Counted from the stretch's first letter, positions 42,481 to 51,777 are shown. The stretch: DNA of 64,000 nucleotides from Roseobacter sp. (GCA_024636495.1 JAGXGZ010000056.1:45059-109058), one strand, 5' to 3'. Numbers and translations are program-made. Notes: a model not told the origin generated them from the sequence alone.

Positions 42481-43203
42481 TTAGACGAAATATTGCCCGC
42501 CGTTTGCCGTAATTGTCGAGCCGTTGATAAAGGACGCGTCGTCGGCAACCAAAAAGACAACGGCGCGGGCGATTTCTTCTGGTTCGCCTAAACGGCCTGC
42601 TGGAATCTGGGCAATAATGGACTCTCGCACCTTTTCCGGCACCGCCATCACCATATCGGTGCCAATATAGCCGGGGCAAATCGCGTTTGCCGTGATGCCA
42701 GCGCGCGCGCCTTCTTGGGCCAAGGATTTAATGATGCCGATGTCGCCCGCTTTGGTTGCTGCATAGTTCACTTGCGCGAACTGCCCTTTTTGCCCGTTGA
42801 TCGAGCTTATGACGACAATCCGGCCAAATTTTCGTTCGCGCATGCCCGGCCAGATCGGATGAACGGTGTTGAAAACACCTGTCAAATTGGTGTCGATCAC
42901 CTCGTGCCACTGTTCAGGCGTCATTTTATGGAATGGCGCGTCGCGGGTAATACCAGCGTTTGCTACGACAACTTCGATGGGGCCCAGGTCTGATTCGACC
43001 TTTTCAATGCCAGCTTTGGATTCCTCGTAACTTCCTACGTTCCATTTGTAGGTTTTTATGCCCGTGCTATCCGTAAAGCTTTTCGCAGCTTCATCATTGC
43101 CCGCATAGGTGGCGGCGACGGTATAGCCTGCTTCTTTAAGTGCTGTTGAAATGGCGGCGCCGATTCCTCGGCTCCCTCCGGTCACAAGTGCGACACGTGA
43201 CAT
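42481..43203 (-). CDS. phaB: Acetoacetyl-CoA reductase PhaB
   Basis: Reduces acetoacetyl-CoA to (R)-3-hydroxybutyryl-CoA with NADPH for polyhydroxybutyrate. 240-residue short-chain dehydrogenase: VALVTGGSRGIGAAIS near residues 4-19, catalytic tetrad in VVISSINGQKGQFAQVNYAATKAG near 132-155 (Ser, Tyr, Lys), and INGSTITANGGQYFV at the end. Strong ribosome site (GGGAGAGGATCACC before ATG). Upstream is phaA on the same strand, after a 175-base gap with a hairpin. Confidence 0.95.
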   Translation of the reverse strand: MSRVALVTGGSRGIGAAISTALKEAGYTVAATYAGNDEAAKSFTDSTGIKTYKWNVGSYEESKAGIEKVESDLGPIEVVVANAGITRDAPFHKMTPEQWHEVIDTNLTGVFNTVHPIWPGMRERKFGRIVVISSINGQKGQFAQVNYAATKAGDIGIIKSLAQEGARAGITANAICPGYIGTDMVMAVPEKVRESIIAQIPAGRLGEPEEIARAVVFLVADDASFINGSTITANGGQYFV

Positions 43204-43228
43204 GGTGATCCTCTCCCTTTAGGCAACG

Positions 43229-43270
43229 TTATTACGTTTCACATAACTGCTGCGCAATTTTATTACGTTT
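43229..43270 (-). repeat. Pair of 11-base direct repeats upstream of phaB
   Basis: TTATTACGTTT occurs at 43229-43239 and again at 43260-43270, a centre spacing of 31 bases (about three DNA turns), 26 and 57 bases before the phaB start. Two such copies on one face of the helix suggest binding sites for a regulator. Between them is CTGCTGCGCA, a TGC-rich stretch of the sort bound by PhaR in Paracoccus; the repeats themselves do not look like that. Confidence 0.5.
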
Positions 43271-43343
43271 GAAATTGATAGGCACCAGAATTGGGGTTTG
43301 CAACTGTTTAGGGAGAGTTTTCGAAAATGTTTTTAGATATCAG

Positions 43344-43371
43344 GGCATGGCGCGCCAAAGCGCGCCATGCC
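43344..43371. terminator. 12-pair hairpin between phaA and phaB
   Basis: GGCATGGCGCGC, loop CAAA, GCGCGCCATGCC: a perfect 12-pair stem eight bases after the phaA stop. No T-run follows on the minus strand, so it may be a leaky terminator or an mRNA-stability element, which would set the ratio of phaA to phaB transcripts. Confidence 0.55.
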
Positions 43372-43378
43372 GTTTCGA

Positions 43379-44554
43379 TTACGGACGTTCAAGACACATG
43401 GCAACGCCCATTCCGCCGCCAATGCAAAGGGTCGCAAGGCCCTTTTTCGCACCACGCCGCTGCATTTCGAACAACAGAGTATTCAAGATTCGCGCGCCAG
43501 AGGCACCGATCGGGTGACCAATCGCGATCGCACCGCCATTGACGTTAACGATTGCAGGGTCCCAGCCCATTTCTTTGTTCACGGCACATGCTTGCGCTGC
43601 GAAGGCTTCGTTTGCCTCAACCAGATCAAGGTCTTCTGGCTTCCAGCCGGCTTTTTCAAGCGCTCTGCGCGAGGCATAGATCGGGCCTGCGCCCATGATT
43701 GTCGGGTCGAGACCTACGGTTGCGTAGGACGCAATGCGCGCCAACGGTGTAATGCCGTGCTTTTCGGCGTTATTTGCCGACATCAGCAAGGCACCTGCGG
43801 CACCGTCGTTCAGACCCGACGCATTTGCAGCGGTCACGGATCCATCTTTGGTGAATGCAGGGCGCAGCTTTTGCATCGCTTCCATGGTGGCACCGTGGCG
43901 GATGTATTCATCGCTATCTACAACCGTCTCGCCCTTGCGGGTCTTGACGGTAAAGGCCACGATCTCGTCTGCGAATTTACCGGCCTTCTGCGCGGCTTCG
44001 GCCTTGTTTTGGGATCCGACGGCGAATTCGTCCTGTGCCTCACGTCCGATCTGCCATTTTTCGGCGACGTTTTCAGCGGTTTGCCCCATGTGATAGCCGT
44101 GGAATGCATCCCACAAACCGTCTTTGATCATGGTGTCGATAAATTGCAAATCACCCATTTTCTGACCTGCACGCAGGTTCTGTGCATGGGGGCTCATGGA
44201 CATGTTTTCTTGGCCGCCTGCGGCAACGATGTCTGCATCACCAAGCTGGATGTGCTGTGCGGCCAATGCGACCGCCCGCAAACCGGAACCGCAAACCTGA
44301 TTGATAGACCAAGCGGCTGATTCGATAGGAAGACCGGCGTTGATATGAGCCTGGCGCGCAGGGTTCTGACCCTGCGCGGCGGTCAAGACTTGACCAAGAA
44401 TTGTTTCCGATACTTCGGACGCATCTATACCGGCGCGTGCTACGATTTCTTTCAGGACTGCGGCACCCAAATCATGGGCGGGTGTGTTCACAAAAGATCC
44501 GTTAAAGCTGCCCACTGCCGTGCGTGCTGCGGACGCGATGACAACATTGGTCAT
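43379..44554 (-). CDS. phaA: Acetyl-CoA acetyltransferase (beta-ketothiolase) PhaA
   Basis: Joins two acetyl-CoA to acetoacetyl-CoA, first step of polyhydroxybutyrate synthesis. 391 residues: nucleophile region [18 protein letters not shown] near residues 85-102 (Cys88), [19 protein letters not shown] near 339-357 (His), and [12 protein letters not shown] near 375-386 (second Cys). No phaC or phasin gene lies in the window. Followed by phaB after a hairpin. Confidence 0.95.
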   Translation of the reverse strand: MTNVVIASAARTAVGSFNGSFVNTPAHDLGAAVLKEIVARAGIDASEVSETILGQVLTAAQGQNPARQAHINAGLPIESAAWSINQVCGSGLRAVALAAQHIQLGDADIVAAGGQENMSMSPHAQNLRAGQKMGDLQFIDTMIKDGLWDAFHGYHMGQTAENVAEKWQIGREAQDEFAVGSQNKAEAAQKAGKFADEIVAFTVKTRKGETVVDSDEYIRHGATMEAMQKLRPAFTKDGSVTAANASGLNDGAAGALLMSANNAEKHGITPLARIASYATVGLDPTIMGAGPIYASRRALEKAGWKPEDLDLVEANEAFAAQACAVNKEMGWDPAIVNVNGGAIAIGHPIGASGARILNTLLFEMQRRGAKKGLATLCIGGGMGVAMCLERP

Positions 44555-44672
44555 AGTTCATTCCCTCAATTTTCTGACCAAGGTGTCTTTATCGCAAACG
44601 TCCACGATCCCTTAGCCCTCTGGGAACCGGACATATCGCATTGAGGCAGACGCGGCAATCACGGCATGCGAT

Positions 44673-45515
44673 CTATCCTGATTTGCGCTGTTCCGATTTG
44701 ACTGCCCAATAGGGCCGGGTCGTTGGTCCGCCAAACAGGAACCCTTGCTGGCAATCGACGCCCAGACTGGCCAGCACTTTTGAATCTTCGGGGTTTTCAA
44801 CCTGTTCTGCGACTGTCACCATATCAAAATTATTGGCAATCGATACCATAACGGCGACCAATGCACGGTTGTCTGGATTTTTTGCGATCCCGCGGGTGAA
44901 CTGTCCGTCGATCTTTAACATGTCAAAGTACAGGTCCTTGAAATAGCGGATTGCGGTATAGCCCGAGCCGAAGTTATCCAGTGCAAAGCACACCCCTTTG
45001 TCTTGAAACTGCTCCATGAAACTCGACACAAGCTCAGGCATCATCATGGCGGACTGTTCGCTGATCTCGAGAATCAGGCGTTCACCGATTGTGGCATCCC
45101 GGCCCAGCCATCGGTTAAGCATTGTTGTCCAGGCTTTGAACCCTATCGAGCGCGCCGACATGTTGATCGATAAACGCAGTTCGGGATTGTCATTGAGCGC
45201 CATCAGGCCTGCACGCAATGACACCACATCGATTTCCCGACCAAGTTGGGTGTTTTCAACAACATTCATGAAGTCGCGCGCGGGTATCACCCGACCTGTG
45301 GGATCAAGGACCCGGATCAGCCCCTCGTGAAATGCTGTTTTTTGACCCTGCAGATCCCGCAGGACGGGTTGATATGCCATCAGCGTTTGCTTGTGGGCTA
45401 TGGCATCTTGCACCATGGCAATTGTGGACCGATCGCGTTGTGCAACAGCATAGTTCAAAGGGTTTTCGCCACCTTCGGGCAGATCGGCGAAGCGGTGTTT
45501 GGAATGCTCTTTCAC
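44673..45515 (-). CDS. EAL-domain protein, possibly degenerate
   Basis: 280 residues, a nearly bare EAL (c-di-GMP phosphodiesterase) domain with a 45-residue lead and no GGDEF or sensor. Motif check: EGL at residues 64-66 (EAL in active enzymes), N118 in INMS, E150 in LEISE, D180-N181 where most have DDFG, K201 in LKIDG, E237 in AEQVEN, Q257 in QGFLFG. Most ligands are kept, but the second Asp of the DD pair is Asn, so activity may be weak or lost and it may only bind c-di-GMP. Confidence 0.85.
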   Translation of the reverse strand: MKEHSKHRFADLPEGGENPLNYAVAQRDRSTIAMVQDAIAHKQTLMAYQPVLRDLQGQKTAFHEGLIRVLDPTGRVIPARDFMNVVENTQLGREIDVVSLRAGLMALNDNPELRLSINMSARSIGFKAWTTMLNRWLGRDATIGERLILEISEQSAMMMPELVSSFMEQFQDKGVCFALDNFGSGYTAIRYFKDLYFDMLKIDGQFTRGIAKNPDNRALVAVMVSIANNFDMVTVAEQVENPEDSKVLASLGVDCQQGFLFGGPTTRPYWAVKSEQRKSG

Positions 45516-45649
45516 GGTAGGGCTTCTTCTTGTGAGGAGGTGCCCGGCGTTAATGCATGATCTTTTGATAAGAGCAGGTTAAACTTCCAATGAGTAATCA
45601 TTTTGAGACAAACCAAGCACGCCTTAACGCGGGCTTCGAAAGGGCATAG

Positions 45650-46228
45650 ATGCAGCGCTGCGATTGGGCCGGGCCTGAACAGATTTATCTGGATTATCAC
45701 GATACAGACTGGGGCGTTCCAGAATTTGACAGTCGCGCGCTTTGGGAAAAGCTGATCCTGGACGGCTTTCAGGCAGGTCTAAGCTGGATCACAATCCTTA
45801 AAAAGCGAGAGAACTTTCGCGAGGCTTTTGCCGGGTTTGACCCCGACATAATCGCGACATGGGGGGACGCTGAGGTTGAAACCTTGCTGCAAAACCCGGG
45901 CATTATCCGTCATCGCGGCAAAATCGAGGCGACGATAACAAACGCACGGGTGTGGCAGCAGATCGAGGCACGCGAGGGGTTTGATCGCTATTTGTGGAAT
46001 TACGTAGGGGGTGCCCCGCTTCAGAACCGCTTTGCCACTCAGGCTGAGGTGCCACCGTCAACCGCTCTCTCGACGCAAATATCCAAAGACCTCAAAAAGC
46101 AGGGCTTCAAGTTTTGTGGTCCAACAATCGTCTATGCGTTTATGGAGGCGGTCGGAATGGTCAATGATCATCTTGTAAGCTGCCATCGGCATGACGTTGT
46201 GGCGGGTATGACCAAGCCACAAGGTTAA
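45650..46228 (+). CDS. tag: DNA-3-methyladenine glycosylase I
   Basis: Excises 3-methyladenine from alkylated DNA. 192 residues: MQRCDWAG at the start with Cys4, YHDTDWGVPEFDSRALWEKLILDGFQAGLSW (landmarks YHDTDWG, FQAGLSW) with His18, and CGPTIVYAFMEAVGMVNDH near 165-183 followed by CHRHD. The N-terminal Cys and His and the C-terminal His and Cys make up the Zn-binding snap of Tag. Normal length. Divergent from the EAL gene. Confidence 0.95.
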   Translation: MQRCDWAGPEQIYLDYHDTDWGVPEFDSRALWEKLILDGFQAGLSWITILKKRENFREAFAGFDPDIIATWGDAEVETLLQNPGIIRHRGKIEATITNARVWQQIEAREGFDRYLWNYVGGAPLQNRFATQAEVPPSTALSTQISKDLKKQGFKFCGPTIVYAFMEAVGMVNDHLVSCHRHDVVAGMTKPQG

Positions 46229-46243
46229 GCGATCTTGCCTTGG

Positions 46244-47275
46244 TTACTTCGCCTTCTTTGCCTGAGCAAAGGAGAGCAATCTTTTACTGCTTTCATCCCA
46301 CAGATGCAGGCGCGCGTTGGCAAAGCTTTCCCTAAGCGTCAGCGTATTGATCTGAGCAAGCGCTTTGTGATCACGCAGTACGTCGGGCAGGCGGTAAAAC
46401 GGGATGCGGCTGTACAAGTGGTGCACGTGGTGGATGCCGATATTTGCGCTTAACCATTGCAGAGGTGCGGGCAACTTGTAATGCGAACTGCCGTTCAATG
46501 CGGCCTCGTGAATGTCCCAGTCGGGGTCAGCATCCCACAACGTCGTCTCGAATTGGTGTTGGACGTAAAACAGCCAAACCCCGGCGGTAGCTGCCAAAAG
46601 CGTGGTTGGCAGAAAAATGAGCAAGATCGGTTTGATGCCGCCAAAATAGAAGACGACTGTTAGCGCCAAAAGAATCGCTGCATTCGTGCACATTGCACTA
46701 ACCCAGTATCTTGCGTGCTTTGTCAGCCCCAAAGGAATGCGTTGCTGAACAAAGAACAAATAGAGCGGTGCAAGACCGAACAAAACAAGCGGATGGCGGT
46801 AAAGCCGGTAGAGCAGGCGTCGCATGGGTGTCAGGGCGCGATACTCAGCAACGGTAAAGGTGTCGATGTCACCAATGCCACGACGCGTAAGGTTGCCAGA
46901 CGTGCCGTGGTGCATGGCGTGCGATCGTTTCCAGACGTCATAAGGTGTTAGTGTCAGCACGCCTATTGCTCTGCCCAGCCAGTCGCTGAGAGACCGGTTC
47001 GCATAAAAAGCATAATGTCCGCAGTCATGCTGGATCGCGAACAGACGCAACAAAAAGGCTGCGTTGCAGACTGAAATCGCAAGAGTGAGCCAAGGGTTTA
47101 TCGACAGCGAAACCCACGCCAACGACCACAATGCCACGAACGGCACCAGGGTGACGACCAGCTCGAACGTGCTTCTTGCTGCATCGGGGTCACGGTAGTC
47201 GGACAACACTTTGATCCAGTCGCGCGCCGGAATTGCGCCCGTGGTTTGACCAAACGCTTCGGGGGTCTGCTTCAT
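46244..47275 (-). CDS. Membrane fatty acid desaturase
   Basis: 343 residues with the three histidine boxes of di-iron desaturases: HDCGH at residues 83-87, HAMHH at 119-123 and HHVHH near 286-290, with four or five transmembrane helices. The third box context (GIHHVHHLYSRIPFYRLPDVL) matches the omega-6/delta-12 type group. It would introduce double bases in acyl chains of membrane lipids. Upstream, 53-69 bases before the ATG, is a palindrome that could be an operator. Confidence 0.88.
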   Translation of the reverse strand: MKQTPEAFGQTTGAIPARDWIKVLSDYRDPDAARSTFELVVTLVPFVALWSLAWVSLSINPWLTLAISVCNAAFLLRLFAIQHDCGHYAFYANRSLSDWLGRAIGVLTLTPYDVWKRSHAMHHGTSGNLTRRGIGDIDTFTVAEYRALTPMRRLLYRLYRHPLVLFGLAPLYLFFVQQRIPLGLTKHARYWVSAMCTNAAILLALTVVFYFGGIKPILLIFLPTTLLAATAGVWLFYVQHQFETTLWDADPDWDIHEAALNGSSHYKLPAPLQWLSANIGIHHVHHLYSRIPFYRLPDVLRDHKALAQINTLTLRESFANARLHLWDESSKRLLSFAQAKKAK

Positions 47276-47327
47276 ATGCCTGCTTTTCTTAATTTTTTAC
47301 TCGGCATCTTGATAAACGAATGTTTTA

Positions 47328-47344
47328 TTTAAACAACGTTTAAA
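47328..47344 (-). promoter_or_regulatory. 17-base palindrome upstream of the desaturase gene
   Basis: TTTAAACAACGTTTAAA, perfect 7-base arms around AAC. It lies 53-69 bases before the desaturase ATG in an AT-rich spacer, a normal place for a repressor or activator site (for instance a TetR-type regulator of lipid genes). A second off-centre pair GTTTTA (47322-47327) and TAAAAC (47341-47346) overlaps it. Confidence 0.5.
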
Positions 47345-47521
47345 ACTTCGTGCCCCTGTGTGCGCGTCAAATTGAGGCAATATGTAGCGCCTTTATGCGA
47401 CGCCGTCATGCCACGTTGATCTGCGACACATCGCAAGGCATGACCTTTGAATGACGGGGAAACGACCGTTGGAACGGGGCGATCTCATGAGTTTTCTTCT
47501 GTTTATACTGGCTGCAAGCAA

Positions 47522-48024
47522 GAGATTTCCGATCTTTTCGCCACCACCTTCACAGCCTCAGAGGGGGCAGAGTAGGGCGCGCTGATTGGGGAGCTTGTGA
47601 TAAATCTGATGAAGGCGACGCCGAAAGATGACTTGTTCGTGTTGTCGGGGTTTTTGGCGCAGGTGCGTGTCGGTTGCATCCTGTTTTCAAGGATGACTTA
47701 CGATCAGGACAAAAAAGACGTTTTCATTCTCCCTCCGGTTGCGGTCAAGCCGGATTGGCAGAAACAGGGTCTCGGGCAAAAGCTGATCTCTTACGGTTTG
47801 GGCGCGTTGCGCAAGGCTGGCATTGATGTTGTGCTGACCTACGGGGACCCAACGTATTATTGCAAAACCGGATCCGCGCAAATTACGCAAGCCGTCGCTC
47901 AAGCCCCCCTAGAACTAAGCCAACCACATGGATGGTTGGCACAATCGCTTACTCAAAAGCAGTTCCGCAGTTAATCGGTCCGTCGCGTTGCGTCGACGCC
48001 CTAAACAAGCCTGCGCTTTGGTAA
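47522..48024 (+). pseudogene. Decayed GNAT-family acetyltransferase (YhbS-like)
   Basis: The same frame reads EISDLFATTFTASEGAE, then an in-frame TAG at 47573-47575, then GALIGELVINLMKATPKDDL, SGFLAQVRVGCILFSRMTY, FILPPVAVKPDWQKQGLGQK (acetyl-CoA motif), YGLGALRKAGIDVVLTYGD and PTYYCKTGSAQITQAVAQAP. A one-base frameshift near 47955-47962 moves the end into VPQLIGPSRCVDALNKPALW before TAA at 48022-48024. A stop and a shift in one gene mean it is inactive as a full protein. A shorter open frame at 47597-47974 keeps the core domain but would lack both ends. Confidence 0.75.
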
Positions 48025-48089
48025 TTGGGTCGGGAAGCGAAGGTTTTCGGACCACCGCTCACATTCATCCCTCGTTAGGGATTCCCGCA

Positions 48090-48117
48090 TTGACACCCGC
48101 CGTCACGCTCGTATAAG
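48090..48117 (+). promoter_or_regulatory. Strong sigma-70 promoter for rpsD
   Basis: TTGACA (48090-48095), 16-base spacer, TATAAG (48112-48117). The best consensus match I found in the window. The predicted start near 48124 gives a leader of about 100 bases before the rpsD GTG at 48226. Confidence 0.7.
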
Positions 48118-48225
48118 CGGTGCTTCATTGGTGTTGGTGGACCGTGCAAGCGGAACCCTGTCGGGCTTAATGCCAGAGGACAACGCCCTTTACCGCCCGC
48201 GTGGGCCTTATGAAGGAGAACAGCC

Positions 48226-48846
48226 GTGACCAAACGCACCGCTGCCAAGCACAAAATTGACCGCCGCATGGGCGAAAACATCTGGGGCCGTCCAAAGTCA
48301 CCAGTAAACCGTCGTGAATATGGCCCCGGCCAGCACGGTCAGCGCCGCAAAGGCAAGATTTCCGATTTCGGTATTCAGCTGCGCGCCAAGCAGAAGCTCA
48401 AGGGCTACTACGGCGACCTGACCGAAAAGCAGTTCCGCCGCATCTATGGCGAAGCCGAGCGTGTAAAAGGCGATACAGGTGAAAACCTGATTGGTCTGCT
48501 CGAGCGTCGTTTGGACGCGGTCGTGTACCGTGCCAAATTCGTAGCAACCGTATTTGCTGCACGCCAGTTCGTGAACCACGGCCACGTCAAGGTTAACGGC
48601 AAGAAGGTAAACATCCCTTCCTACCGCGTGAAAGAAGGCGACGTGATCGAAGTACGTGACCGTTCCAAGCAGATGGCAGCCTTGCTAGAAGCCACACAAC
48701 TGGCCGAGCGTGACGTGCCTGACTACATCGATGCCGACCACTCCAAAATGACAGCGACATTTGTGCGCACCCCGGCGTTGGGCGATGTGCCTTACCCTGT
48801 CATGATGGAACCAAACCTCGTGGTCGAATTCTACGCGAAGAACTAA
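48226..48846 (+). CDS. rpsD: 30S ribosomal protein S4
   Basis: One of the primary 16S rRNA binders in 30S assembly. 206 residues from a GTG start after GAAGGAGAA (48211-48219). Features: [31 protein letters not shown] (landmarks [19 protein letters not shown]) at the start and the S4 RNA-binding fold, [41 protein letters not shown]. Length normal. Own promoter and terminator make it a single-gene unit; a ~100-base leader leaves room for S4 feedback control. Confidence 0.97.
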   Translation: MTKRTAAKHKIDRRMGENIWGRPKSPVNRREYGPGQHGQRRKGKISDFGIQLRAKQKLKGYYGDLTEKQFRRIYGEAERVKGDTGENLIGLLERRLDAVVYRAKFVATVFAARQFVNHGHVKVNGKKVNIPSYRVKEGDVIEVRDRSKQMAALLEATQLAERDVPDYIDADHSKMTATFVRTPALGDVPYPVMMEPNLVVEFYAKN

Positions 48847-48869
48847 GGTTCCTCGCACACCAGATGCCG

Positions 48870-48904
48870 AAGGGGCCGCGCCGGACACTCCAGCGCGGCC
48901 CCTT
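48870..48904 (+). terminator. Intrinsic terminator after rpsD
   Basis: AAGGGGCCGCGC (48870-48881) pairs perfectly with GCGCGGCCCCTT (48893-48904) around an 11-base loop, followed by TTCGTT. It is 24 bases after the TAA of rpsD. Confidence 0.8.
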
Positions 48905-49000
48905 TTCGTTCTGGCCTGCTTGATGTGACAAAGGGTGCAAGATCACAGTGGCGCTGGCCGTGGCACGCCGCTAAGGTCCGGCCGACAGGAGACATTACAG

Positions 49001-50083
49001 ATGACAACCGCAATTCGCCCCCAATCCGGCATCATGGAAATCGCGCTATATCAAGGCGGCGCATCCCATGTCGACGGGCTTGAGAACGTGATCAAGCTAA
49101 GCTCGAACGAAAATCCGTTGGGGCCGTCCGACGCTGCGATCAAGGCGTTTCGCGATGCGTCCTACGATTTGCATCGATACCCGTCATCCGATCATAGTCG
49201 CCTGCGGCGCGCGATTGCCGATGTGCACGGCCTAGATGCCGAACGTATCATTTGCGGGACCGGATCGGACGAGATTATCGCGTTTTTGTGCCAAGCCTAT
49301 TCAGGCGAGGGGACCGAGGTGCTGCACACCGAACACGGCTTTGGTATGTACCGTATTTCAGCGCTGGCCAATGGTGCCACCCCGGTTGAGGTCAAGGAAA
49401 ACGAACGGGTTACGGATGTGGATGCTTTGCTGGCAGGCTGCACAGACAAGACGCGGCTGGTATTCATCGCCAACCCGAACAACCCAACCAGCACGATGAT
49501 CGGCCTAAGCGAGATTGAGCGGTTGGCCAATGGTATCCCCAAGCAGGCGATTTTGGTTCTTGACGGGGCCTATGCCGAATATGTCGAAGGCTATGATGGC
49601 GGTGCCGCGTTGGTCGATGCGCACGACAATGTTGTGATGACGCGTACATTCTCCAAGCTTTATGGCCTTGGCGGCCTGCGGGTCGGCTGGGGCTATGCCC
49701 CTGCGCATATTATTGACGTACTGAACCGTGTGCGTGGGCCCTTTAACGTGTCGCAGGCCGGACTGAGTGCAGCAGAAGCGGCTATAAAAGACGTGGCCTA
49801 TGCGGATCACTGTCGGGTCGAAAATGCCCGTTGGCGCGGTTGGATGGCGGATGCCTTGGCGGAAATCGGGGTGCCATCTGATGTGTCTTGCGCCAACTTT
49901 ATCCTAGCGCGTTTCAAGTCGCAAAAGGAGGCAGAGGCCTGTGATGAATACCTCAAGACGCAAGGGCTGATCGTGCGGCGCGTTGCGGGATACAAGCTGC
50001 CCACCTGTCTGCGCATTACGGTCGGTGACGAGAGCGCCTGTCGCCGTGTCGTTCATGCGATCCGGCAGTTCAAAGGCGATTGA
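49001..50083 (+). CDS. hisC: Histidinol-phosphate aminotransferase
   Basis: A PLP-dependent transaminase that also often handles aromatic amino acids. 360 residues: [20 protein letters not shown] near residues 28-47, [14 protein letters not shown] near 88-101, [13 protein letters not shown] near 154-166, and the PLP lysine in [18 protein letters not shown] near 213-230. Start ATG 49001. Sits two bases before tyrC, with which it probably makes tyrosine/phenylalanine as well as histidine; that dual role is inference from context. Confidence 0.9.
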   Translation: MTTAIRPQSGIMEIALYQGGASHVDGLENVIKLSSNENPLGPSDAAIKAFRDASYDLHRYPSSDHSRLRRAIADVHGLDAERIICGTGSDEIIAFLCQAYSGEGTEVLHTEHGFGMYRISALANGATPVEVKENERVTDVDALLAGCTDKTRLVFIANPNNPTSTMIGLSEIERLANGIPKQAILVLDGAYAEYVEGYDGGAALVDAHDNVVMTRTFSKLYGLGGLRVGWGYAPAHIIDVLNRVRGPFNVSQAGLSAAEAAIKDVAYADHCRVENARWRGWMADALAEIGVPSDVSCANFILARFKSQKEAEACDEYLKTQGLIVRRVAGYKLPTCLRITVGDESACRRVVHAIRQFKGD

Positions 50084-50084
50084 T

Positions 50085-51005
50085 ATGGCTGTGATCTATG
50101 AAAAAGTCGCCCTGATCGGGCTAGGTCTGATTGCGTCTTCGATGTTCTGGGGAATGCGGCGCGCAGGGCTGGCGGGCACGGTGTCCGGGTTCGCGCGCAG
50201 CGCTGAAACCCGCGACACCGCCCGCGAAATCGGTCTGTGTGACGAGGTCTGCGATTCAATTTCGAAAGCTGTCGAAGATGCTGATCTGATTGTGCTTTGT
50301 GTGCCTGTCGGTGTCATGGGATCGGTTGCCGCTGAAATTGCAGGTTATCTCAAGCCGGGATGTACCGTGACCGATGTCGGGTCCGTCAAGGCGGATGTGA
50401 TCGCGCAGGTTGGCCCTTTGCTGCCAGATAACGTGCACTTTATTCCTGCCCATCCGCTTGCGGGTACCGAACATTCAGGCCCGCGCAGCGGCTTTGCCGA
50501 GCTTTTTGATAACCGTTGGTGCTTGCTGGTGCCGGTCCCTGAAACCGATGCGGATGCGATCTCGCGGTTGCGTCATCTTTGGGAAGGGCTGGGAGCAAAT
50601 GTCGAGGAAATGGACGCCGAGCACCACGATCTGGTCTTGGCCGTGACCAGCCACGCGCCGCATCTGATTGCCTATACCATGGTAGGTGTCGCCGATGATC
50701 TGCGCCGTGTAACCGACAGCGAAGTAATCAAATATTCGGCAGCAGGATTTCGCGATTTCACGCGTATCGCAGCCAGTGATCCGACCATGTGGCGCGACGT
50801 TTTCCTGACCAACAAGGACGCAACGCTTGAGATTTTGGGCCGATTTACCGAAGAGTTGTTCGCCTTGCAGCGCGCCATTCGGACAGGTGACGGCGACCAC
50901 TTGCATGCCTATTTCACCCGGACCCGTGCCATACGCCGCAGCATTATCGAGGCAGGCCAAGATACAGACGCGCCCAACTTCGGACGTCAAACCGGCAAGA
51001 AATGA
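50085..51005 (+). CDS. tyrC: Prephenate/arogenate (cyclohexadienyl) dehydrogenase
   Basis: Oxidative decarboxylation of prephenate or arogenate toward tyrosine. 306 residues: Rossmann KVALIGLGLIASSMFWGMRR near residues 6-25, VTDVGSVKADVI near 89-100, FIPAHPLAGTEHSGPRSG near 115-132, TSHAPHLIAYTMVGVADDL near 186-204 and AAGFRDFTRIAASDPTMWRDV near 220-240. Cofactor and substrate preference cannot be read. Overlaps the next gene by four bases (ATGA). Confidence 0.92.
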   Translation: MAVIYEKVALIGLGLIASSMFWGMRRAGLAGTVSGFARSAETRDTAREIGLCDEVCDSISKAVEDADLIVLCVPVGVMGSVAAEIAGYLKPGCTVTDVGSVKADVIAQVGPLLPDNVHFIPAHPLAGTEHSGPRSGFAELFDNRWCLLVPVPETDADAISRLRHLWEGLGANVEEMDAEHHDLVLAVTSHAPHLIAYTMVGVADDLRRVTDSEVIKYSAAGFRDFTRIAASDPTMWRDVFLTNKDATLEILGRFTEELFALQRAIRTGDGDHLHAYFTRTRAIRRSIIEAGQDTDAPNFGRQTGKK

Positions 51006-51775
51006 TCCGTCTGGCGCTGATAGGGATATTGCTTTCGGGTGCCGCCTTTGCAGGGCCGCAAACCTCCCTAAGGCCGACACCGCGTGCTCATAGACTGGTT
51101 CTTGAACCATCGGGCAGTATCACGCCAACGCCGCGCAGTGATGCCGGCGAAATGGCTGCCAAACGCGAGGAAGGGCCATCTGCGTCACTGCGGCCCATTT
51201 TGCGCAGTCGAAAACTTGAAGACGCGGCAAAAACCCAGCGGGATCTTTTGGCCAAAGGTGCGGTTTGCGGGGACGCGTCCATTCAAGGCACAGTAATTGG
51301 CCGGGTAAAACCAAAGCTGCAAGGGTGCGGCGTGGACGATGCTGTTCAGGTGCAATCGGTCGCGGGTGTCAGGCTCAGTCAGGCTGCGGTGATGGATTGC
51401 GTTACAGCCAAGGCATTGAAAAAATGGATTGAAACCTCGGCAAAGCCTGGTTTTGCCGATCAGGGCGGCCTGCGCGGCCTTAGGGTTGCGGCACATTATT
51501 CCTGTCGACCCCGCAATAATGTGCCAGGGGGCAAAATCTCGGAACATGGGCGGGGCCGCGCGATTGATATATCGGGGTTTCAGCTTGAAAATGGGGCCGA
51601 GGTTACTGTGTTGAATGGGTGGAAAGCACCTTCCAGCAGTCAGCCCCTCAAGCGGGTTCACAAGGGCGCTTGTGGTCCGTTCGGAACCGTCTTGGGCCCG
51701 AATTCAGACGCTTATCATCAAGACCACTTTCATTTTGATACAGCCCGGCATCGCAGTGGACCATACTGCCGCTAA
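51002..51775 (+). CDS. Extensin-like C-terminal domain protein, exported
   Basis: 257 residues. Signal peptide (IRLALIGILLSGAAFAG), Pro/Arg-rich N-terminal third, then the extensin-like C-terminal domain seen in alphaproteobacteria: GDASIQGTVIGRVKPKLQGCGV, ALKKWIETSAKPGFAD, YSCRPRNNVPGGKISEHGRGRAIDISGF (landmarks YSCRPRNN, EHGRGRAIDI) and QDHFHFDTARHRSGPYC. Conserved His/Asp of HGRGRAIDI and HFHFD suggest a D-Ala-D-Ala-carboxypeptidase-like (M15) site, so a cell-wall role is plausible. Several cysteines may form disulfides in the periplasm. Confidence 0.85.
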   Translation: MIRLALIGILLSGAAFAGPQTSLRPTPRAHRLVLEPSGSITPTPRSDAGEMAAKREEGPSASLRPILRSRKLEDAAKTQRDLLAKGAVCGDASIQGTVIGRVKPKLQGCGVDDAVQVQSVAGVRLSQAAVMDCVTAKALKKWIETSAKPGFADQGGLRGLRVAAHYSCRPRNNVPGGKISEHGRGRAIDISGFQLENGAEVTVLNGWKAPSSSQPLKRVHKGACGPFGTVLGPNSDAYHQDHFHFDTARHRSGPYCR

Positions 51776-51777
51776 AG

